29,288 nucleotides of DNA, taken from NCBI GenBank assembly GCA_049522565.1, contig JBEKNT010000024.1, positions 1-29,288 of the forward strand, read 5' to 3'. Below are positions 1 through 7,785 of the stretch, piece after piece. Source of the stretch: JASHVB01 sp049522565 (lineage in GTDB: Bacteria; Pseudomonadota; Alphaproteobacteria; Acetobacterales; Acetobacteraceae). The translations under genes and the position numbers were made by a program. The notes beneath the pieces are model-generated. The model was not told the DNA's origin. It searched no databases and saw nothing but the letters and a program-made list of their open reading frames with translations. Every line of letters begins with the position of its first letter. Within the stretch, counting starts at the first letter, position 1.

Positions 1-9
1 GGGACCACG

Positions 10-885
10 ATGACCAAGCTTGCCACCTTGACCGCGCTCGCCGCCCTGCTGGTCGCGCCGGCGCTGGCGCAGGCGCAGGCGGCCGGTCAGCCGATCGCCA
101 TCGTCGCCGCCGAGAACTTCTATGGCGACGTCGCCAAACAGCTCGGCGGCCCGGACGTGGCGGTGGACAGCATCCTCAACAACCCCGACCAGGACCCGCA
201 TCTGTTCGAGGTGAGTCCGTCGGTCGGCCGCCATGTGTCGGCCGCGCGCATCGTCATCTACAACGGCATCGATTACGACCCGTGGATGGAGAAGCTGCTG
301 CACGCAGCACGCTCGGCCAATCGGCGGTCGATCGTCGTTGCGGACCTGGTCGGCAAGCAGACCGGCGACAACCCGCATATCTGGTACAACCCGGCGACCA
401 TGCTGGCGTTGGCGCAGACCCTCGCCGCGGCGCTGATCGCCGACGATCCGGGTAACGCCGCCGGATACCGGCAGCGACAGCAACGTTTCGAGGCATCGAT
501 GCAGCCGATCCAGGCGAAGATCGCCGCGCTGCGGCAAAGACTGGCCGGCACGCCGGTCACCGCGACGGAACCGGTGTTCGGTGCCATGTTCGACATGCTC
601 CGCATGCAGGTGCGCGGCATGCCGTTCCAGATGGCGGTGATGAACGGCACCGAGCCGGGCGCGTCCGACGTCGCCGCGTTCGAGAACGACCTCAAGACGC
701 AGCAGGTCAAATTGCTCGTCTACAACAGCCAGGCCACGGATCCGATTGCCGCGCGCATGAAGCAACTGGCCGCGGCGTCGCACATCCCGGTGGTGGGCGC
801 GACCGAGACCGAGCCGCAGGGCAAGACCTACCAAGAGTGGATGCTAGCCGAACTCGACGCGGTCGATCGCGCGTTGCCGGAATAG
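10..885 (+). CDS. Zn/Mn-type metal ABC transporter substrate-binding protein (ZnuA/TroA-like)
   Basis: Periplasmic metal-binding protein that delivers a divalent cation, probably zinc or manganese, to the permease encoded two genes downstream. Residues 1-24 form a signal peptide with an Ala-rich core ending near ALAQAQA. The cluster-9 (TroA/ZnuA) fold is shown by the first ligand in DPH (His64) and the second in NPHIW (His123). The usual third His is replaced by Glu187 in TATEPVFG, and the last acidic ligand is probably Glu266 or Glu268 in GATETEP. There is no His-rich loop. At 291 residues it has a normal length for the family. It lies 4 bp before the ATPase gene, so the three genes form an operon. 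Metal specificity cannot be read from sequence, so no symbol is given. Any upstream regulator or operator lies outside the window. Confidence 0.88.
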   Translation: MTKLATLTALAALLVAPALAQAQAAGQPIAIVAAENFYGDVAKQLGGPDVAVDSILNNPDQDPHLFEVSPSVGRHVSAARIVIYNGIDYDPWMEKLLHAARSANRRSIVVADLVGKQTGDNPHIWYNPATMLALAQTLAAALIADDPGNAAGYRQRQQRFEASMQPIQAKIAALRQRLAGTPVTATEPVFGAMFDMLRMQVRGMPFQMAVMNGTEPGASDVAAFENDLKTQQVKLLVYNSQATDPIAARMKQLAAASHIPVVGATETEPQGKTYQEWMLAELDAVDRALPE

Positions 886-889
886 ACAC

Positions 890-1747
890 ATGAACGCGAT
901 CGAATTGCGCGACGTTCGCCTGGCGCTCGGCGGCCGTGTCATCCTGGACGGTGTCAGCCTGGACATCGCCGCCAGCGAGTTTATCGGCGTGCTGGGTCCG
1001 AACGGCGCCGGCAAGACCACGCTAATGCGCGCTGTTCTCGGGCTTGTACCGCCGAGCCACGGCACCATCCATGTGCTCGGCCAGCCGGCGGCGCGAGGCA
1101 ATGCAGCCATCGGCTACATGCCGCAGGTCCGCGGCGCGATCGCCAACCTGCGGCTCAGCGGCTGGGATTTTGTCGCGAGCGCGGTCGATGGCCACCGCCC
1201 GGGCCTGCCGATTCTCGGCACAACGGGACGGGCGGAAGTCGATCGGGTGCTCGAACTGGTCGGCGCGCGCGACTTGGCCCGGCGGCCGCTCGCCGAGACC
1301 TCGGGCGGCGAACGGCAACGCCTGTTGTTGGCGCAGACGCTGATCGGCCGGCCGCGACTCCTGTTGCTCGACGAGCCGCTGATCAGCCTCGACCCCAGCC
1401 ATCAGCGGGTGGTGGTGGAGTTGGTGAAGTCGCTGCAAACCGAGCTTGGGATCGCCGTGCTGTTCAGCGCCCATGAGTTGAACCCGTTGCTGGGGGCGCT
1501 CGACCGGGTGCTTTACCTCGGCAATGGGCACGCGGCACTCGGCACGGTCGATGCGGTCATCACCGGCCCCGTGTTGTCGCGTCTGTACGGGTCGGAGATC
1601 GACGTCGTGCGCCTGCAAGGCCGGATCTTCGTGATGGCCGGCAGCCATGATGTCGAACATGACGAACACCGGCACGACGACGGTACTGCTCACGCGCACG
1701 ACCATCATGGGAATGACCACCAAGGGACGCATGCAGGCCATGCTTGA
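890..1747 (+). CDS. Metal ABC transporter ATP-binding protein with His-rich C-terminal tail (ZnuC-like)
   Basis: Cytoplasmic ATPase that powers the metal importer. All nucleotide-binding motifs are present: Walker A GPNGAGKT (residues 36-43), Q-loop Gln79, signature SGGER (138-142), Walker B RLLLLDEP (156-163) and the switch His195. The canonical domain ends around residue 248. It is followed by a 37-residue tail containing 11 histidines in HDH/HAH-type patterns, likely a metal-binding or metal-buffering segment. Its stop overlaps the start of the permease gene by 8 bp, which indicates translational coupling. Zinc is favoured by the His tail, but manganese or another metal is possible. Confidence 0.92.
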   Translation: MNAIELRDVRLALGGRVILDGVSLDIAASEFIGVLGPNGAGKTTLMRAVLGLVPPSHGTIHVLGQPAARGNAAIGYMPQVRGAIANLRLSGWDFVASAVDGHRPGLPILGTTGRAEVDRVLELVGARDLARRPLAETSGGERQRLLLAQTLIGRPRLLLLDEPLISLDPSHQRVVVELVKSLQTELGIAVLFSAHELNPLLGALDRVLYLGNGHAALGTVDAVITGPVLSRLYGSEIDVVRLQGRIFVMAGSHDVEHDEHRHDDGTAHAHDHHGNDHQGTHAGHA

Positions 1748-2549
1748 GTACGATTTCATGCGCAATGCCTTCGCGGCGGCCACCGTGGTGGCGCTGGTCG
1801 CGGGCATCGTCGGCTATTTCCTGGTGCTGCGTGGCCAGACCTTCGCCGGTCACGCGCTGGCGCATGTCGGCTTCACCGGCGCCACCGGCGCCGTCCTGGT
1901 CGGGATTGCGCCGCTATGGGGCATGGTGGCGATGACGGTGGCCGCCGGCGTCGGCATGGGGGTCATGGGCGAGCGGCTGGCGCAGCGGGACGTGGCGGTC
2001 GGCCTCGTGCTCGCGCTGTCGCTGGGTTTCGGCCTGCTGTTCCTGCATTTCTTCACCGCCTTCGCGACGCAGGCAACGGCGTTGCTGTTCGGCAACGTGC
2101 TGGGGGTGGATGCCGGCACCGTCTGGATGCTGGTGGGGCTCGGTGCGGTGAGCCTCGCGGCGCTTGCGGTCATCTCGCGCCCGTTGCTGTTCGCCAGCCT
2201 GCAACCGGAACTGGCCGAGGCGAAGGGCGTGTCATTGCGGCTTTATGGCGTGCTGTTCCTGGCAATCGTCGCGCTGGCGACCGCGGAGTGCGCGCAGATC
2301 GTCGGCGTGCTGCTGGTGTTCACGCTGATGGTCGGCCCCGCCGCGGCGGCGCAGCGACTGACCAGCAGTGTGGGCAATGGCATCGTGCTGTCGGCCGCAC
2401 TGGCGCTGGGCGAGGCGTGGGGTGGCATCGCGCTGGCCTACGACACGGATTGGCCGGCCAGCTTCTGGATCACCGCTTTGAGTGCCGCGGTCTATCTGCT
2501 GTCCACGCTGCCGCGTCCGGCGTGGGCGTGGGGTGCGCTGCATCGGTGA
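1740..2549 (+). CDS. Metal ABC transporter permease (ZnuB-like)
   Basis: Inner-membrane permease of the zinc/manganese importer (ABC-3 family), 269 residues, with about eight hydrophobic segments and charged residues only in short loops. I chose the ATG at 1740 (MLEYDFMRNAF) because it overlaps the ATPase stop by 8 bp and matches the usual family N-terminus. An upstream extension in the same frame only back-translates the His-rich tail of the ATPase. Family features include the early segment with GQTFAGHALAHVGFTG and the later AECAQIVGVLLVFTLMVGPA region. This is the last gene of the three-gene importer operon. A weak stem-loop lies 17 bp after the stop. Confidence 0.9.
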   Translation: MLEYDFMRNAFAAATVVALVAGIVGYFLVLRGQTFAGHALAHVGFTGATGAVLVGIAPLWGMVAMTVAAGVGMGVMGERLAQRDVAVGLVLALSLGFGLLFLHFFTAFATQATALLFGNVLGVDAGTVWMLVGLGAVSLAALAVISRPLLFASLQPELAEAKGVSLRLYGVLFLAIVALATAECAQIVGVLLVFTLMVGPAAAAQRLTSSVGNGIVLSAALALGEAWGGIALAYDTDWPASFWITALSAAVYLLSTLPRPAWAWGALHR

Positions 2550-2565
2550 TCGCCCCAAGCGCGGG

Positions 2566-2591
2566 TGCCGGAAAGGGAGTCGTCTCCGGCA
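2566..2591 (+). terminator. Possible weak stem-loop after the metal importer operon
   Basis: A 7-bp perfect stem (TGCCGGA at 2566-2572 pairing with TCCGGCA at 2585-2591) with a 12-nt loop lies between the permease stop and the ferredoxin gene. No T-run follows, so intrinsic termination is uncertain. It may only mark the boundary between the two operons. Confidence 0.25.
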
Positions 2592-2663
2592 ACAAATCAT
2601 GCTACTAACGGGTAACCGCTGCGCGGCGCTAACAGCAGCCGCGGCCCCAGGGAGAGACAAGGC

Positions 2664-2990
2664 ATGCCGCGAGTGACCTACATCGAATTCAACGGAACCG
2701 CGCACGACGTCGATGTGCCGCTCGGGCTGTCGGTGATGCGTGGCGCGGTGGACAACAACGTGCCCGGCATCGACGCCGATTGCGGCGGCGAGTGCGCCTG
2801 TGCCACCTGCCACGTCTATGTCGATGCCGCCTGGCTCGACAAGACCGGCCTGCCGGAGCCCGGTTCGCAGGAAGCCAGCATGCTGAGCTTCGCCGCGGTG
2901 GCGCAGCCGGATTCGCGGCTGTCCTGCCAAATCACGATGCGCGAGGACCTCGACGGCCTGGTTGTCCGCATGCCGGAGGGCCAGCACTGA
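2664..2990 (+). CDS. [2Fe-2S] ferredoxin, electron donor for the adjacent P450
   Basis: Small soluble ferredoxin of the adrenodoxin/putidaredoxin type, 108 residues. Cluster ligands are Cys40, Cys46 and Cys49 (C-x5-C-x2-C) and Cys88. An extra Cys44 sits inside the loop, as in many family members. The ATG at 2664 follows a good ribosome-binding site (AGGGAGAG). The gene ends 57 bp before the P450 gene on the same strand, and ferredoxins of this type commonly lie next to CYP153 genes, so it probably passes electrons to that P450. The flavoprotein reductase that should reduce it is not in the window. Confidence 0.93.
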   Translation: MPRVTYIEFNGTAHDVDVPLGLSVMRGAVDNNVPGIDADCGGECACATCHVYVDAAWLDKTGLPEPGSQEASMLSFAAVAQPDSRLSCQITMREDLDGLVVRMPEGQH

Positions 2991-3047
2991 CCTGACCGAA
3001 CGCGGCCGCCACGTGCCGCGCGGCGAAACCGACAAGGGAGGACGACG

Positions 3048-4298
3048 ATGAACGCACCCGTGAATGTCGACCCCAAGGCACATGCCTGGTCGCTGCCGCT
3101 CGACAAGATCGACGTGAGCGATCCGCAGCTTTACTACGACGATAGCTGGCAGCCGTATTTCGAACGGCTGCGGCGCGAGGACCCGGTGCACTACACGCCG
3201 GAAAGTCCGTACGGGCCGTACTGGGCGGTCACCAAGTACCGCGACATCGTGCAGGTCGAGGTGAACCACAAGGTGTTCTCCTCGTCCGACGAGGTCGGCG
3301 GCATCATGATCGAGGATCCGCCGAAGGGCATGGAGCGCACCAGCTTCATCCGCATGGACCCGCCGGAACATGACGAGCAGCGGCGGGAGGTCAGCGGAAC
3401 GGTCAATCCGATCACGCTGGCGAAGATGGAGCACCTGATCCGCGAGCGCACCAACATGGTGCTGGACCGGCTGCCGCGGGGGGAAACATTCAACTGGGTG
3501 GAGCATGTGTCGGTCGAGTTGACCTCGATGATGCTGGCGACGCTGTTCGACTACCCGATCGAGGAGCGGAGAAAACTGATCCGCTGGTCGGACATCGCGA
3601 TCTGCAACATCCACGCGCCGGATGCGCCGGTGCGGTCGGAGGAGGAGCGGTTCGCCGAGCAGTTTGCCTTCGCGGAACATATGAATGCGCTGTGGGAGGA
3701 TCGGGCGCAGAAGCCGCGCTCGTTCGACGTGATCTCGATCCTGGCGCATGGCGAGGCGACCAACCGGATGACGCTGCGGCAGCGCATGGGCATCCTGATT
3801 CTGTTCCTGGTCGGCGGCAATGACACGACGCGCAATTCGATGTCGGGCGGGTTGTGGGGGCTGAGCCAGTTCCCCGACGAGTTCCGCAAACTGCGCGAAA
3901 ACCCCGAACTGGTGCCCAGCGCGGTGTCGGAGATCGTGCGTTGGCAGACGCCGGTGATCCATATGCGGCGCACCGCGGTGGCGGATGCCGAGATTGGCGG
4001 CAAGGCGATCAAGGCGGGCGACAAGGTGGTGGTCTGGTACATCTCGGGCAACCGCGATGACGACGCGATCGAGCGGCCGAACGAGTTCATCGTCGATCGC
4101 CGCCGCCCACGCGAGCACATGTCGTTTGGGTTTGGCATCCATCGGTGCCTGGGCAACCGGCTGGCCGAGCTGCAATTGCGCATCCTGTGGGAAGAAGTGT
4201 TGCGGCGCGACCTGCAAATCGAGGTGCTGGACAAGCCGGTCTATGCGTACTCGAACTTCCTGCGGGCGATTCGGTCGCTGCCGGTGCGGGTTTACTGA
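3048..4298 (+). CDS. Cytochrome P450, CYP153-like alkane/fatty-acid terminal hydroxylase
   Basis: Soluble bacterial P450 of 416 residues. It has the I-helix oxygen-activation motif GGNDTTRN (256-263), the K-helix ExxR pair Glu295/Arg298 (EIVR), and the heme loop FGFGIHRCLGNR with Cys367 as the thiolate ligand. The I-helix wording and the heme region closely resemble what I recall of CYP153 enzymes, which hydroxylate medium-chain alkanes and related substrates at the terminal carbon. The start at 3048 has a strong ribosome-binding site (GGGAGGA). The partner ferredoxin is immediately upstream and no reductase gene follows. The stop codon lies at the left edge of a palindromic repeat that probably also ends transcription. 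Subfamily and substrate need alignment or assay. Confidence 0.92.
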   Translation: MNAPVNVDPKAHAWSLPLDKIDVSDPQLYYDDSWQPYFERLRREDPVHYTPESPYGPYWAVTKYRDIVQVEVNHKVFSSSDEVGGIMIEDPPKGMERTSFIRMDPPEHDEQRREVSGTVNPITLAKMEHLIRERTNMVLDRLPRGETFNWVEHVSVELTSMMLATLFDYPIEERRKLIRWSDIAICNIHAPDAPVRSEEERFAEQFAFAEHMNALWEDRAQKPRSFDVISILAHGEATNRMTLRQRMGILILFLVGGNDTTRNSMSGGLWGLSQFPDEFRKLRENPELVPSAVSEIVRWQTPVIHMRRTAVADAEIGGKAIKAGDKVVVWYISGNRDDDAIERPNEFIVDRRRPREHMSFGFGIHRCLGNRLAELQLRILWEEVLRRDLQIEVLDKPVYAYSNFLRAIRSLPVRVY

Positions 4299-4445
4299 AA
4301 CCTCTCTCGCGCTGCGGGAGAGGTCAAGACGCGCGAGCGGCGGGGTGAGGGCGCGGCGGTACGCACGAAGAAGAATGCCACGTGGCGACCCGATCACCCT
4401 TGTCGCTTCGCGCCTCGACCTCTCCCGCTCCCGCGGGAGAGGTTA
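4298..4445. repeat. Composite palindromic repeat (copy 1) between convergent genes
   Basis: This element of about 148 bp fills the whole gap between the P450 gene and the convergent DUF2252 gene and touches both stop codons. Each end carries a palindrome of the type CCTCTC-cg-GCGGGAGAGG, the two ends are inverted copies of each other, and the interior has GGGTGAGGG near the left and ATCACCC near the right. The same architecture recurs at 28095-28253, with half-copies at 14846-14872 and at the window end. The terminal hairpins could act as bidirectional terminators. Confidence 0.75.
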
Positions 4446-5819
4446 GTTGGGGCGCGCCTCGATCACGCCGGCCTTGATCGCCTCGAGGAACACGCGCCAA
4501 TCGCGCTCCACCTGCGCTGCGTAGGCCATGGCGAAATCGGCGATCGCCGCGTCGAACACGCCGCCCGATCCCATATACCCGGCGATCCGCGCCGCATCCC
4601 CCGAACGGGCATGCGCCCGCGCCAGCGTGGCGCCGCACAGGATCGCGTGATGCGGCAACGCCTGCGCCGCGATGTCGCTGCCGATCAATGCCAGGCGGCC
4701 ATCCTTCAGATGCCGGACGTAGCAGTGCTGGTCGTCGCCGCGATCCGCTGTCCAACCGAGGAAGATGTCGGGCGTGGTCTGCATGATCCGCTGGCCGACC
4801 ACGACGCGTTGGCCCTGATTGGCGTACAGGCTCGGCCCGGCATACGGCGCCAGCACCGAGGCGCGGGCCTCCTTCACTTGCAGCAGCAGCGTCGCGTCGT
4901 CGCTGGTGACGAACAGGCCGACGGCGCAGAACGTGCCGACACTGCCGATGCCGACAACCTTGAAGGCGACATCGGCGAGCTTGTAGCGGTCCACCAGCAT
5001 GCGGCGCTCTTCCGGCAGGCTGAGCTTGTAGGATTCGAACGCCGCGCGCGCCGCCAGTTCATGCGTGTCGTCGGCCTGGCCGGACAGCGGCAACAGCAGC
5101 GGCGGCCGGGCGCGGATACGCCATACGCCGTCGCGTTGCTCGATCAGCTTGGGATAGCCTTTGTGCGAGGCCTCGGTCGCCAACTGCAACCGCTTCACTT
5201 CGCGGTCGCGCAGCCGGTTGTCCTCGATCCCGCTCAAGACCTGCGCGGCATCGATGCGCAAGCGCCAGGCCGTCAGCGGGTCCAGCTTCACCAGTTCCGC
5301 CATATACGCGCGGTAGGACAGCGCCACGGTGCGCGCGAGATGCCGCGCGGCCTTTTCCGGCTCGCCACGGGCGTACGCATCGACAGCGAAGCTGCTGGCG
5401 AGCCGTTTGAGGTCCCATTCGAACGGTGCCGGCAGGGTCTCGTCGAAATCGTTGACGTCGAATACCGGCGTGCCCTCGGGCGAGGCGAAGGTGCCGAAAT
5501 TCGCCAGGTGGCAATCGCCGCAAGACTGCGCCCACAGGCCGCTGGTCGGCGTTTCGGCGAGGTCCGCTGCCATGACCGCCGCGGCGCCGCGCATGAAGGT
5601 GAACGGCGAGGCGCGCATACGGCCGTAACGGATCGGCAGCAGGTGCGACAGCAGATGGCGATCGCTGTCGATCAGCGTCTGGATGGGATCGCGGCGGTTG
5701 TGCGGCGGCTTCCAGGACGCGTGCAGGCTGCGCGGCACGACCTTGCGCAGGGCCTGGCCGGCCTGTCGTCGCTCGGCGATGGGCAGCACGGCGTTCGGCA
5801 GGACATGCTCCAGCGGCAT
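4443..5819 (-). CDS. DUF2252 family protein (kinase-like fold)
   Basis: Uncharacterised protein of 458 residues that belongs to the DUF2252 family, recognised by SPFTFMRGAAAVMAADL (residues 71-87), GDCHLANFG (101-109) and DVNDFDE (121-127). The last two motifs resemble the catalytic loop and metal-binding Asp of aminoglycoside-phosphotransferase-like kinases, so a kinase-like fold is plausible, but no substrate is known to me. No signal peptide is visible, so it is probably cytoplasmic. It stands alone on the minus strand. A Pho-box-like direct repeat lies about 110 bp upstream of its start. The ATG at 5819 is chosen because it opens a family-like N-terminus. No strong ribosome-binding site is seen. 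Confidence 0.85.
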   Translation of the reverse strand: MPLEHVLPNAVLPIAERRQAGQALRKVVPRSLHASWKPPHNRRDPIQTLIDSDRHLLSHLLPIRYGRMRASPFTFMRGAAAVMAADLAETPTSGLWAQSCGDCHLANFGTFASPEGTPVFDVNDFDETLPAPFEWDLKRLASSFAVDAYARGEPEKAARHLARTVALSYRAYMAELVKLDPLTAWRLRIDAAQVLSGIEDNRLRDREVKRLQLATEASHKGYPKLIEQRDGVWRIRARPPLLLPLSGQADDTHELAARAAFESYKLSLPEERRMLVDRYKLADVAFKVVGIGSVGTFCAVGLFVTSDDATLLLQVKEARASVLAPYAGPSLYANQGQRVVVGQRIMQTTPDIFLGWTADRGDDQHCYVRHLKDGRLALIGSDIAAQALPHHAILCGATLARAHARSGDAARIAGYMGSGGVFDAAIADFAMAYAAQVERDWRVFLEAIKAGVIEARPN

Positions 5820-6144
5820 GGCGCGTTAACTCGGTTTCACTGCCACCGGATCAGACAGCAACCGTGGTTCGTTCGCAAGTGAGAAGATCGAAATTTGCAT
5901 GCCGGGACAGCGATATTTCCGCGGTTATTGTCATCGTACTGTCATCCGGCACCGGTCGGGGCGATGCCCCATTGGACATCAGCGGTGCGAGGTCAGGTGA
6001 TTCCTCGGTGCACGGCGTCGGCTGCACATACGGCATGCGTCGGGGTCAGCCGGCTTGCGCGCTCGAGCCCGCATCGGGCGTGGCGGCCGACGCCCGGCGT
6101 GTCCTGCCGGCAGCAGCGGAGAGAATATTACGGTATAAGAATAA
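5820..6144. other. Intergenic region upstream of the DUF2252 gene
   Basis: No convincing gene in any frame; the short open frames here look like chance. It holds a Pho-box-like direct repeat at 5928-5945 and an AT-rich patch near 6124-6148 that contrasts with the GC-rich surroundings and may be a promoter or decayed DNA. Confidence 0.5.
5928..5945 (+). promoter_or_regulatory. Pho-box-like direct repeat (possible PhoB site)
   Basis: TTGTCAT (5928-5934), four bases, then CTGTCAT (5939-5945). This matches the PhoB-box arrangement of two CTGTCAT-like 7-mers spaced by 4 bp, with a single mismatch in the first half. It lies about 110 bp upstream of the DUF2252 start (opposite strand) and about 200 bp before the PEP-CTERM remnant (same strand). 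No clear -10 element follows on the plus strand, so the controlled gene is unclear. Confidence 0.4.
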
Positions 6145-6450
6145 AAGAACGTTGTCGCGGCAGTACGATCCACGGATCCGAATTGGTCGGTTATATCCCG
6201 CGCGGCGACTTCGATACGCTTTCGTGTGCCGTCCACGATTGCATCGGGCAGCGACACCGCGCCGATCGACACCGTTTCGAGTAAGGCGAACCTCGCTGTG
6301 AGCGACCTGTGCTTTCAGGCGAACGCCCAGGTCAGCGTCCCGGAACCCAACAGCATCGCCGTGATCGTGACCGCCGTTGGCGGGCTCGCGACACTGCTGC
6401 GCCGCCGCAAGCCGCGGCATGGACGGGGACAGGCGTTCCGCCCAACGTAG
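6145..6450 (+). pseudogene. Remnant of a PEP-CTERM protein (C-terminal sorting tail)
   Basis: The frame open from 6145 to 6450 (best start GTG 6226, 74 residues) ends in VPEPNSIAVIVTAVGGLA followed by LLRRRK. This is the PEP-CTERM layout: a Pro-Glu-Pro box, a hydrophobic helix and an Arg cluster. The upstream part, with DPNWSVI, resembles the extracellular beta-rich region common before such tails. There is no signal peptide, no ribosome-binding site and two in-frame stops just upstream (6136-6144), so this is probably the tail of a truncated gene. A short functional ORF cannot be excluded. The last 12 residues after the Arg cluster are unusual. Confidence 0.5.
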
Positions 6451-6494
6451 CGCCCACCCTTCCGCCCGCCGCCCCGCGGGTCCATATTCCCCCC

Positions 6495-7478
6495 ATGTAC
6501 AGTCAGGCGCTCAACACCCCGACCCCGCTGGCCGATACCAGCGAAGCCGCCATGCGCTTCCAGGCGCGCATCGACGCCGAGGATCGCATCGAGCCGAACG
6601 ACTGGATGCCGGAAGCGTATCGCCGCACCCTGGTCCGCCAGATCAGCCAGCACGCGCACTCCGAGATTGTCGGCATGCTGCCGGAGGGCAACTGGATCAC
6701 CCGGGCGCCCAGCCTGCGCCGCAAGGCCGCGCTGCTGGCCAAGGTGCAGGACGAGGGCGGCCACGGCCTGTATCTTTACGCCGCCGCGGAAACCCTCGGC
6801 GTGTCGCGCGAGGAACTGGTGGACCAGTTGCTGACCGGGCGGGCGAAGTACAGCTCGATCTTCAACTATCCGACACTGACCTGGGCCGATATCGGCGCGA
6901 TCGGCTGGCTGGTGGACGGCGCTGCCATCATGAACCAGATCCCGCTCTGCCGGTGCTCGTTCGGCCCCTACGCGCGCGCGATGATCCGCATCTGCCGTGA
7001 AGAATCCTTCCACCAGCGCCAGGGCTACGAGATCATGCTGACGCTGGCGCGCGGCACCGAAGAGCAGAAGGCGATGGCGCAGGACGCGCTGAACCGCTGG
7101 TGGTGGCCGTGCCTGATGATGTTCGGCCCGCCGGACAGCCAGTCGCAGCACTCGGACGCGTCGATGCGCTGGAAGGTCAAGCGCTTCACCAATGATGCCC
7201 TCCGCCAGAAGTTCGTCGATGCCACCGTGCCACAGGGCCACTATCTCGGCCTGAGCTTCCCCGACCCCGAGTTGCGGTTCGACGAGGCCGCCGGGCACTG
7301 GGTGTTCGGCGCGATCGACTGGGCGGAGTTCCGCCGCGTGCTCGCCGGCGACGGGCCGTGCAACCGCGAACGCCTGGCGGCGCGGCGGCGCGCGCATGAG
7401 GACGGCGCCTGGGTGCGCGAGGCGGCGCTGGCCTATGCGGCGAAGCAGCGCCCCGCGGCGCGCGCCGAGGCGGCGTAG
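6495..7478 (+). CDS. paaA: 1,2-phenylacetyl-CoA epoxidase, catalytic subunit PaaA
   Basis: Di-iron catalytic subunit of the ring 1,2-phenylacetyl-CoA epoxidase, which converts phenylacetyl-CoA to its ring epoxide in aerobic phenylacetate catabolism. At 327 residues it is full length. Iron-binding carboxylates and histidines are visible in HAHSEIVG (Glu57), QDEGGH (Glu87/His90) and REESFH (Glu170/His173). The start MYSQALNTP matches the family N-terminus. The longer open frame upstream overlaps the PEP-CTERM remnant and is not used. No Shine-Dalgarno sequence is apparent before the ATG. It is followed 5 bp later by paaB. Confidence 0.96.
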   Translation: MYSQALNTPTPLADTSEAAMRFQARIDAEDRIEPNDWMPEAYRRTLVRQISQHAHSEIVGMLPEGNWITRAPSLRRKAALLAKVQDEGGHGLYLYAAAETLGVSREELVDQLLTGRAKYSSIFNYPTLTWADIGAIGWLVDGAAIMNQIPLCRCSFGPYARAMIRICREESFHQRQGYEIMLTLARGTEEQKAMAQDALNRWWWPCLMMFGPPDSQSQHSDASMRWKVKRFTNDALRQKFVDATVPQGHYLGLSFPDPELRFDEAAGHWVFGAIDWAEFRRVLAGDGPCNRERLAARRRAHEDGAWVREAALAYAAKQRPAARAEAA

Positions 7479-7483
7479 CGCGT

Positions 7484-7771
7484 ATGGCCGACGCACCAAC
7501 ACCGCTCTGGGAGGTGTTCATCCGCAGCCGCAACGGGCTGGCGCACAAGCATGTCGGCTCGGTGCATGCCGCCGACGCCACGCTGGCGTTGCAGGCGGCA
7601 CGCGATGTCTACACCCGCCGCGGCGAGGGCCTGTCGCTCTGGGTGGTGCCGTCGAATGCGATCACCGCTTCGGACCCGGCGGACCGGGACACGCTGTTCG
7701 AACCGACCGGGTCGAAGATCTACCGGCATCCGACGTTCTACGAAGTGCCCGACGAAGTCGGTAATATGTGA
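7484..7771 (+). CDS. paaB: 1,2-phenylacetyl-CoA epoxidase subunit PaaB
   Basis: Small structural subunit of the phenylacetyl-CoA epoxygenase, 95 residues. It is recognised by PLWEVFIRSRNGLAHKHVGS near the N-terminus, LQAARDVYTRR, and the C-terminal KIYRHPTFYEVPDEV. It has no catalytic residues and helps to assemble the PaaABC(E) complex. It begins 5 bp after paaA, so the two are co-transcribed. A 91-bp hairpin-forming repeat begins 15 bp after its stop. Confidence 0.95.
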   Translation: MADAPTPLWEVFIRSRNGLAHKHVGSVHAADATLALQAARDVYTRRGEGLSLWVVPSNAITASDPADRDTLFEPTGSKIYRHPTFYEVPDEVGNM

Positions 7772-7785
7772 GTTAGCAGTGACTG

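Noticed and set aside
2232..4397. 721-codon minus-strand open frame over the ferredoxin and P450
   Set aside because: It is antisense to three well-supported genes, has Arg/His/Gln-rich composition, and shows no domain motif.
6309..6494. Upstream extension of paaA
   Set aside because: It overlaps the PEP-CTERM remnant in another frame; family N-termini begin at MYSQALN (6495).
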